A stretch of 39,602 bases of DNA, from NCBI RefSeq assembly GCF_001039355.2, contig NW_019775658.1, positions 624,455 through 664,056 on the forward strand, read 5' to 3'. The notes below the pieces were generated by a model that saw only the letters and a program-made list of their open reading frames with translations, was not told the DNA's origin and did no database searches. The DNA comes from Lingula anatina. Taxonomy: Eukaryota > Brachiopoda > Lingulata > Lingulida > Lingulidae. How positions within the stretch are numbered: position 1 is the first letter of the stretch; every line of letters starts with the position of its first letter. Positions 1 through 11,000 of the stretch are shown in pieces. A program made the position numbers and the translations under genes.

Positions 1-37
1 ACTCCACCAGCCACAGCATACAGGGTGATAGCTTGAG
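1..37 (-). CDS. Start of the transmembrane exon of the mucin-like gene (partial)
   Basis: After an acceptor (TTTCCAG) the sequence reads [13 protein letters not shown], an uncharged stretch with the composition of the first half of a membrane-spanning helix. It follows the last EGF, the expected place for the membrane anchor. The window ends here, so the helix and cytoplasmic tail are not visible. Confidence 0.6.
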
Positions 38-3000
38 CTGGAAACAAACAGATGGATTCTTACATTTTTTGTGTAATTCTAATGACAAATGCGAATGAGG
101 TTTTCAGTGATGGCAATTGAGAATGATATAAATATTCCTTACATTGGTATTATGTAGAAAATGTTCACTGAAGGCTGAGAATCAACTGCCCTTTGAAATG
201 AAATGCCATACATACATGTATAAGAGAAAGCTGCCTGCAGTTGAATGTGTTAACTAAATATCATAGTGCATTGAAGGTAACAATAGATAGTGTGTAGTGT
301 TTAACTATTTTGATATATCTTTTAGATGTTCCCGTTAATGAACACTGGTTGTGTGAGACTATCAGCAAAACCAACTAGTAAATTATTACCAGAACATAGC
401 CTTGGACAGTGTGAAAATTTCATAAAAGAATCTTGTTCATACTCACTCTGTGCCTGACTGTCTGTAGCCTCACATTCCCTCCCCGTGTGTCCATGCTGAC
501 ACCTGAAATAGAATTTGTATATAAATAATAATGGTCCACTTTAAATCAAAATTTGATCAAGGCTCCATGTAATTTTAAAACTGTTTTTTTTAGCACAATA
601 CCTGTGTTTTTATTTTGAAAAATAAAAAAAAGGTTTCATGATAAAAGCTCCATTTTTTCCAAAAAAAAAAAAAAAAAATCTGATAATCAATAAATAAATA
701 AGTTAATTAATGAATGAATTAATTAAATTGCTGGTTACAGGTCTAGTGACAATAGGCAAAGGAGTGCATTATTGGAATGTTCATACATTTGTATATAATG
801 TTTATAATGATGAAGTTAATGTGGCAAATGCAACGACATATATGTTTAAAGATGAGAAAAATACTAAAATTTGGTCTGTATCACTTTATATATTTAGACA
901 CAGACTAAAATTGAAACTTAATTATACAATGAATATTTACATCTTTACCAAAAAGCATTACAAAATAAAACTGATATTTTTTACGACAAGCGCACATTTC
1001 AAGGTGTTAGTTTGGACAGCAGTGAAGTAGAGGTTGGGCATTGTGTTTGGATGTGCAAATTGAGTGTGTTAGTTGAGACAATGAAGCACTGAACACAATC
1101 TGTACCTGCAGAAGAAAGTACTTTTATCACGCTCACAGGTTCCCTTGTCATTACACGTAACCCCGCTGCAAACATCTGAAACATAATGTCACACAACATA
1201 TTTAATATCCAATATACAATGATATTTTATAACATGCACAAGAATGTATAAAGTAAGAAAAACAAATACACAAATTAAAACCAAAAGCCTCATTTCATGC
1301 CAGATCCTTACTACTAAAAGTGAAAGGCCTGAATTCACTGGTACGTCTTTCCATATCCTTCAACATTAGAATAACATATGTATACCTATAATTATGTGTC
1401 TTACTGTGGTGTGGTTGTTCTTACCTATACATTTGTCAGTGTCTGGATCTCTGTATTCGCCATATTTACACTCACACTGGTAGCTGCCTGGGGTGTTGAT
1501 ACATTTGAGTTTTCCACATGCGTGTTGTCCTGTTATACACTCATCAATGTCTGTGAGTTTTTAAGAAAAATAAAAGACAACAAGAGTATCAATGTTTAGG
1601 CCTATGTGTTTATCAGTATGGTGTCTTGAACACTGAAGATCTGTTTTTCTATGATGTCATCAATAAAGTACACCAAAATCGGGGGCGTCTCGATAGTCCG
1701 AAGGTTCATTGGTCCGAAGGTTCATTGGTCCGAAAAGTGGTAACGTTTTCATCGATTTTTTAATCAAGGGTTCATTGGTCCGAAGGTTCTATAGTGAATA
1801 TTCGGACCAATGAACCTTCGGACTATTGAACCTTCGGACTATTGCTACGGCCCCCCAAAATCAACCATATTGCACAGAGCTACAAACTTTAAGGCTTTTA
1901 TTTGACAATCATTCTCTACTCACAAAAATTGACTGAGATTTTAGAATTCCATGATTCAGGGTAGCTCTTTCATTTATTTAAACTGTTTTATTCTATTTAA
2001 TTGAAAAGAAATCATCTCTGGTTATTAACTTGGATTACATTCAAATAAGCCCCCACTGTGATAGAAAATTTGGTTCAGGCAAAAGTGACTATCAGTCCTA
2101 TCAAATAATGGTTATTAGTATAATCAAGCAATCTCTTTACAGCATCATTATTCAGGGGCGGATTTAGGCCGTCTTCTGGGTCTTCCGGAAGACGGTCAGA
2201 TTTTCAAGTTTACATTGACGGGTATCTAATTTTTTCTGTCGGAAGATGGTCAAAAATGGAGGATGGATCAACAAAGATAATTTGGAAGACTGTCAAAAAA
2301 TATAATATAATTTATTCAAACAGTCTAAAAATATAATATAATTTATTCAAACAGTCTAAAAATTGCCATTCTCTCCAAAATGTAGGTTGTTTTAATTTTG
2401 TCAGTTATCTCTAATTCCCCACAGTTCTTCTTATATTGCAGTAAAAATTACCCCCTTCAATAAAGAAGATACATTAAGCAGAGGAAATTATAATCATGAG
2501 TAGGTTACATACCTTGACATGCATCAGTTATTCCTCGTTCCGGAGGGTACCTCTGAAATCCATCTTTACAGTTACAAGAGTAAGTGCCAGTGTTGAGACT
2601 TGTATTGCAGTTGGTTGTCTGTAGGTCACATGGTAAATATTCATTGCAAAAATCCACAACTGAAATTCAAGCGAGTAAACATAATTTAAACTGTTGCTAT
2701 TCACTATTACATGCTGACAAAAGTTTTAATCAGCCCTCCCATGCACACAAATTACCAGTAAAGTTTTTAATTGATTATTGAAAGTGTAACTTTAAAAACA
2801 GAACACTTAGTAGGAATGTAATACATGTACGTATTACGTGTTTCAGATTGTGTTTGACATGATTTTCATTTCATCTAGAGGACATTTGACATACATGTAT
2901 GTTACTGCATACAGTAAAATATATACAACAATGTTGCTTACCTGTTGTATTCAGTGAATTCAACACAAATCCAGTAATATTACCAAAGTTACAAGTTGTA

Positions 3001-4982
3001 TTGTCATCTGTACATTCACTGAGTTTTGCTTCAATTATCTCTTGCAAATTTTTCTTGAGTTCTGTGTCATTACTTGTTCGATTGACAAAGTACAGAATGA
3101 AGTCCACAATCAAACTGCCTTTCCTGAAATTCATTTATTAAACCAATGTAATTCATTCTTTATTATATCAAGGCAAATAGTATAGAAGGCACTGATGACA
3201 GATACACTGGACTTCAACAAATAAAAAAAAACTTTTAAGCTACAAACACTTCATATAGACAAAGGAGTATATTTTTGTTTTCTACATTATCCATTTTTTT
3301 TTTTTTTGTAATGTAATCCTTTCAAGCCATAGATCTTAAATGTGATACATTGAAAAGAGTTTTTTTTTAGTCCTTGTTATTTACCAAGTGCCAAAACTTT
3401 GACAACTCATGGGCTCAGATGAGGATAGGGAGAGTTGGCAATGAAGGTGCTTACCTTAAATTTGTCACTTTCACACCAGATATACTGTCATTTCCCACAA
3501 ATATCTGTTGTAGCTGCAAAATCAGAATGGAAAAATTATGATTAAGACATATAATGAGTAAAATTGAAAAACTGGGACTGCTTTTTTATTATTACATTAT
3601 TAGACGTTTCACTTAAAAATCACACTAACTACAACGATATGTCCTACAGTACACGTGTCATGTACATGCTGCACTGGCAGGTCCAAGAGATGAAGTCACA
3701 AGAAGAGGTGTTGCCTGCAACCCCATTTTGAAATACAGATTATTTGAAAATAGTGTAGCAATATGCCACAATCTGACACGTACCAGTTGGTATTTTGTGT
3801 AAAACAAGCTCCTATTACCCTGTCTTTTCTCATATTTTGTGAAGCTGTTGTGGCTGTCTCTGGATTCACCAGAATTGAAAACATCTGTTATTTTTTATTT
3901 CATCCAGAACTCATGCTATGTACTTCATGGGAGGGTTAAACAATGTGGTTATTATACTGTCTCATATGCACACTGCAGTTTTTCATTTACAGTTATCAAT
4001 AGCAAAATGTAAAGCATTTCAACTTACTTCAATCTCAACAGCTTTCATGACTTTGTCTTTCTTTTCTTTAGCTTCTATAGAGTTTGGATTTATAAATATT
4101 TGAGAGGAATTAATTTTTTGGTTCCCGACTGTTATTTCGGCAAATTTTAACTCTGCCTTAAACTGTTGCTTTGCTGGAAGGGAAGTGGAAACATATTACA
4201 GATCATTAAATTTGTTTTGTGCATCTTTTACAACCCTGATGCACATTTTGTAAAAGATATAAATATTTCCTTTTTGCAATTTAAAAGTCTTCATTTTTGT
4301 CATGGCGTTTTACAGTTACAGTCACTTTGGTTAAAATATTTTATCGCCATCTGTGCATGATATACAAGCTGAAACTCTGGCAAAAAAATATTCCAAGGTT
4401 AATGTAACTTTTCTAAAATTATCATACCCAACAGTGTCATAATTTTTTAATTTTTCAAAATAAACCCCATTTTCTTCCATTGCCACATCATTGTGAAGTG
4501 GACTCCAGAAGACAGTTTTGATACTGTACAGTAATCAAGACATGATCTCCTAGTACTGTTTTTTTTTTCCACCAGAAGGGTACCGGTACTTGCCTTTTCT
4601 TAGAAGAAAACGGACAGACTGTAGGAATAAAAAGCATCAAAATTTAATACAACAATATGTAAGGATGCTCCTACCTTTCTTGCACTCCTTTGTTTCCGTC
4701 TCCTCATAGAAAGCAGGCAGACATAGGCACTCATATCCTCCAGGATTATCTTTACAATATCTCGGTGGATCTGAACAAGGGTTGCTTTCACATTCATCTA
4801 TGTCTACAATGTGCATTGAATTGTTTAAATGTTTAATTAAAAAAAAAACGTATTTAAACAGCAATCTGATAATTGTATAACAGCAGGAACATCTCTGTTA
4901 TGGTTTGGTTGATATTATTATAGGTGATTGTTATTAACTGTGCCACCATATCTAATAAGCACACATGCACATTCATAACAGT

Positions 4983-5026
<44 letters not shown>

Positions 5027-8000
5027 TTCACACATCATACAAGGCACATTAGCCTTAAAGCACCAGGCACTGCCTTAATAAAATTTAAGCAATACTTTCA
5101 TTGCTTGAGGATTGATGATCCACAATCAGCACAGTTTATTCAAACTTCCCATGGTCTCTTAAGATGCTTGGCAATATATACTTATATCTTGAATATCTTA
5201 TGTATAAACCAAAGAAACTCTGTTATATATGAAGTAGTACCTGTAGAGCAGTCTACACCTGTAAATCCAGATATACATTCACACTTTCCACCAGCACAGG
5301 TGCCATTGACACATTTGACATTACTGCATGGGTCCACTGAAAGAAGATATAGTACTGTTTGTAATACAGATTAATTCTGACTCAAAATTCAGACTAAAAT
5401 TTGGGTCTGAAATAAAAGACCAATGTACTGCCAGTTAAGAAAAAGAAAACATCAAATGCAGCGATACAAAAACCACCAATATATATGGCCATAATTTACA
5501 GTTGCTGTAAGGGCAACAGGTACAGTACCTGTGGTGGCTTGAACGGTCTTAACGATGATCAACCTTGAGAACACCCATAGATAATTCTTTCAACAATTGT
5601 TTTAAAATAAATAAATAAATATTGCCTTATTAAACACTAAATTCTGCTATTGAAAAATGGTGCAGTTCAGATATATGAATGGCCAAAATTTACAGTCACT
5701 GTTAGGGCAACAGTTACAGTACATGTGGTGGCTAGAACAGTCTTAATGCAGATCAACCTCAGGTCATAAGACCTGAATTATGGAATAATTCTTCTGGCAA
5801 TTTTTGAAAAATAAATAAGCTGGTAAATAATTACATTGAAAAATATATTGTACAAAATTTGATAAAAACATACACACACAAACAAATAAGTATATGCTTC
5901 AAGTTATCAAAAAAAAAAAAAAAAATTAAAGGGACTATTATTCAGACTGACCCATGATCTCATTTAATGTAACATTAAAAGAAGTAAAAAATCGTGACAC
6001 AATAAACTTCATACTTAAGAGTAAATAAGGGTAAACCAACACCCACATTTAAAATGTTTTCATTTCCAAATGAAGCAGAAAAAGCACTGCACTGCACCAG
6101 TTAATGTCCTAAGGCAAGCATTTAGTCTCCCCATTAAATTAATGACCCTTCTCAATGTGCTGTTGAAAATAAAGGCAGGTCACATAAAATTGTTGGATAT
6201 ATTCAATCACCAAAAACACAGTAAAATATAGAAACACTTTTTGACAATGTGCCTCCAAATTATATATTTATACAAATTACAATAATCTAACAGGAGATCA
6301 TTTTGGAGCAAGATGACTATATCATATGAATTCCCAATCTTTGCTTATTTAATTTTATACATTTTTATACATTGACCTAGCCTATTTGTGAGAGGGGGAA
6401 AGGCAATATCATTTATTTTATTTTTCCAGTTTTTATTTTATTCTTTTTTATGATTCCTTAAATGGTAAAATGTTTTATCTCCAAGGGGTTGGGATAATTC
6501 AATAATGATCAGTTATTTTTAAAAACTTTTTGGTAATTTTAATTAAAATATTAATGTGGTTGATTCAAATTGATTCACCTTAGATATTAATATATGTTGA
6601 CTGCATATCCATAAGATAAAGGTTTAGATCAGACTTCAAGAAAATAGCTTTATATTGAATAAAAAACTGTCCAAAACAAGTCAAAAATTAATAGATTACC
6701 AATGTAAGCTACACATTAACAAAGTTACAAATTCCCATCCAAGAACTGTCAACAAATAAATGGTAAACCAACCATTTGAACATTGCTCTAAGACTTGGTG
6801 TTCCTGCCCTAAATCAGTTTGCAAGATATAGGGAGCATTTACACATGCAGGCCAACTGGTCCATCAGGTTTAAACAAGTTTTATGCTAGGATATTTATTT
6901 TAAAATATGAATCCATCTGCATCATTATTCAAGTAAATGTAGTGCCAGAACTTCCTTCGAAAAAAATTGCTTCATGCATATTTTTTCTGTACAAATCTGT
7001 CTGAAAACCGTTACGAACCAGGCTTGTTTTATGGGTGCACCAGTCTTTGGTGATGTGGAAATGTGCCTTTTGTTCTGAATAGGTGTAAATATCCTTATCA
7101 GTTAACCCAGACTCTGTGCTGTTTGCCTAGTGTAGCTCACACCCATTTCATCTATAATGGTCTGATACAAGGCTGCCAATTCTGCACACTAACCCATAGG
7201 CTATACAACTTGAAAAGAAGTACAGGAATTTTTAAGTGTTTTTATTCTTCTTATTCTGTTATGAACACAATATTTTCAAATTCTAAAAGCTGTAATTCTG
7301 CTTGTCCTTCAGTACCAAAGAATCTGAAGGTGGATACCATAAAATTTTTAAAAAAGCAACAAAGTATTGCCCACATAATAAAAAAATTGTGTTCATGAAA
7401 GTTATCATGATTAATTGACCTGCTGAAATTAAATGGGCATTAATTTAAAGAAATTAATCTAAAAGTTTGCAGTATAGAGATTACTACATGGACATGCTCA
7501 TGTATGACCTAGCTTGGACTTAATGAAGAAAGTAAATGTAAGCAACACTGCGGCAAAATACTGGTACCAGTACATATGTCCATGTAAACACATGAATAAA
7601 TAGGAGACTTTTGGATTTATTTATTACTGTAAGAAACCAAAGTCTGATTTGCATTTTAGTAAAAAAAAAAGAAACTTGTCTGTTTCTGAAATGTTAATTG
7701 AAACATGACAAGTTCATTTGTATATCTATATTAATTGACTATTAAAAATCAAAAGTGTAATTTTTATTTTTGGTGTAAAAAGGAAATGATACTTCCTTCC
7801 ATCTCCGCTTAAAATTTTGTTTGTAAAAGTATACAAAAGTATCAGCATTTTAAAAGTTTAAAACGGCTGTGTTCAAAACAGCGGACTAAGAGCACATTCC
7901 CAGAGATTTAGACTGATCCAACTAGATCAACCTAATTCCCTGGGGGTTCACGCTAAATTGCTGTCAGCCGACTGCCCATGGAAGTTAATTACCCCTTTAC

Positions 8001-11000
8001 AGCTTTTAGTAGGCAGGACAGACATTTCAGCCAGCTAAACTGACAGCAATCTAGTGAGACTCCCCACGGGGATAGATCGATCTAAAATCTGTGGGAATGG
8101 GGTCTAAGTAGTCTGTGGATTAAATATGCAACAAGCATTCAAGTGGGATAGGCATATTTGATCTGCAGACTAGTTAGTTCACACTGGTGTGAATATATGG
8201 CCTTAGAGTGCATTAAGAATAACAGACTAACAGAATCGCCAATCAAATATGGTGACCCACTAAAAAACTTGTTGCTTAACTCCTGATTAGACACTGAATA
8301 GATTCCCCGCAAGGATTATCAACAAGCATTCAAGTGGGTCGCCATATTTGATTCGTGGATCTGTTAGTCTGTTAGGATTAGACACTGAATAGATTCCCGC
8401 AAGGATTATCAACAGGCATTCAAGTGGGTCGCCATATTTGATTCGTGGATCTGTTGGTCTGTTAGGATTAGACACTGAATAGATTCCCCGCAAGGATTAT
8501 CAACAAGCATTCAAGTGGGTCGCCATATTTGATCCGTGGATCTGTTAGTCCTATGTTCTGAATACCCTTTTAGTCACATGTCCAAGGCAGCATATATCAT
8601 TCCCCACTCCCAACTGATTAATTAGTCATAAATCCTGCTGTCCCATTCATGTGATATCAGATAACAAACATTCCAGAACTACACAGCATCCTACTTGATT
8701 CAATAAAAAGATTAAATCAAAAAGAGGCAGAGGAAAAAGGTAATTATATTTTTTCATCATGGAGATCAATAGTTTTCTTATCACGTCTTGGTTGACCAAA
8801 GTGGGGAGGTACGTGTGCTGTGGAAAATACTTCCTTGTTCTTGACACGTCTGGTTTGATGATTTATTGACTGGATGATATGGCTGAGGTATAAAATGCTG
8901 AATTTAAGACCACAGTGTACAGTTACACCCACCCACCCCTTTAGATTCAGAATTTGCTAGTAGACTTTTCTAAAAAAATTATTAAATACAATCAAATGGG
9001 AATGGCAAGTAAAAGGAGACAATACCAAACAAATTCTTCATCCCTGTTCCCTCGTAGTATACTCTCTGTCAAACATTTTACATAAGCAAAGATGTCAAGC
9101 ATTGTGAAGCAAGTTATTCTTATATCTGTGCCCCACCCCAACACATCCTTTCTATTATCATCCTCTATTATCAATAATTCCATACATCACAAACATAAGT
9201 CTGAGGTCCACAAACTTAAGATAACTTGTTTGTGTCAGTATGTAGGTTGACTTCGGTCTCTTTCATCACTTACAATCTGAATCTCAAAGTTGTTTATGGG
9301 TAAAGTCCTGTGTGAGGCAATGTACATTGTCTTTTTTATGTTTTATGACAATACACAAGCTCAACATTGTGGAGATTTTAAGTTTTTTTATTATTATTTT
9401 ACTCAAAGAAAGAGAGGTCTAGCCATGACATAAATGTATTGAATTTTCGTTAATTCTTTCTTGTGGTGCATTTGTCAATACCAATTAAATTAAATTATTC
9501 ATAACTTTCATTTTGTTTAGGTACATGTAACTTATCAACTTAATCACTCTGAAGTGCTAATTCTGAGAACTCACATGTAAGGCAACTTTAGGGAGGTGGC
9601 CATTAATGTATGTTAATACTTATCTTATTTCTTAAAAGGTTTAAATTTCTCTTAGCATAACCCCATTAAGATGATAATTCAGTACAATCACTGGATGTCT
9701 ACTTAAGAAAAGTAACCAATTGTAGCGTGATAATACAGTAGCTAAAAACAGAGTGTAATAAGTATGGACTGTTCAAAATGGTCTCACAAAACATGACAAA
9801 TTCTTGAGAGACAAGAGTTCTTGCTTCAGTCACAATATTCCTCTTCAAGTGTTGTTGTTATTATGTATCAAATTCAAATAAAATGATAATAAACAAATAG
9901 ATATGTAAATCAATAATATTCTGAATTAAAAAATCATGACATTCTCCAAAACAATATTTTTTAGTTATGCATAAAAAGATATTTGAATGAAGATGTTTTT
10001 AATATTTGATACTTATATATTTAAGGGAATTTAGGTCAGAAAGAATATTTTTGTTAGTAACTTAAAAACTATACATCTTTAAAAAGTACTTGAATGAGGG
10101 AGGTGTTTGAAAATTTCAACTTTCTACATTATATTTCAAATTTTTGAATGAAAAATTTTAAGATTGAAGCTAGAACTCAGATATCATACTCCATCCTCTA
10201 GAGTAGATTACTCGGGATAAACATAGTACATGTACTTGAGCTGAGTAGGACACAATGGGATATGATAATCTGGCTGTAAGTATGACTGAAGGATTATCAT
10301 TTGAAAACTCATTACTAACCACTTGAACTGTAACAGCTAACATTTAGCTGTAGAATGGAGAGTCCTTGTATCTCTCTTTTCTAATACGTTTTCATCTATC
10401 TTTTACCTTTTAAAATTAAAATCATGTCAGAATGTAATTGTTCACCCCCAGAAACACAAAGAAATGTAAAAAGTATTAATCAAGCTTTGTTTTTTTCAAA
10501 ATGACTGAGTTGAAAGAATAACTGTACATGTAATTATAATTTACCTGTGCTCTCTGCAGCCACAGAAGTTGATGGTGACTTGGTTGTTGAACCTATTGAG
10601 GTATCACTAGCAGTAGGGCCTATATTTTAAAATAAACTTGTTTTAATAATATTAGAAGGGAGCTTTGGGAAAATGTTTTATCCGTCCAAGACAGGCCAAT
10701 AGCTGGAAAAAAGGTCTGCTCTGGAAAAATTTTAATATACAAAGGTTTCATGGTAAAATGTCTACTTTTTCAGAAAAAGAACCCCTTTCAAAATTGTTGG
10801 CTATAGATCTTGCAAGATATAAAGCATTAATTTTGGTACTTTAAAACATAATAATACCTTCAGATCATGTAAAAAAAAAGGCATCTGTCACTAAAGTGTA
10901 AAAGTTCTCCCCACACACATAAAAAGAAAAAATTAGCTAAAATTTGTTTTCCCAAAATGATTGAGTTCAAAGACTTTTACCTGTGCTATCCAAACCATTA

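Larger units (their letters stand above)
5337..10544. other. Large intron of the mucin-like gene, hosting repeats
   Basis: This 5.2 kb interval separates the last Ser/Thr exon from the first EGF exon, and both borders have proper splice signals. It contains a pair of direct repeats (5481-5793), a Harbinger-like MITE (7890-8104), a 91-bp tandem array (8130-8550) and the first member of a dispersed direct repeat (10126-10381). No further in-phase exon with splice sites was recognised. Short open frames here lack coding character. Confidence 0.7.

Noticed and set aside
8287-8493. Minus-strand frame with an internal repeat ([10 protein letters not shown])
   Set aside because: It is produced by the 91-bp tandem units, with no start context, splice sites or domain.
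8285-8550. Could the regular repeats be a CRISPR array?
   Set aside because: The units are 91 bp with no unique spacers, one is inverted, and the DNA is a eukaryotic intron.
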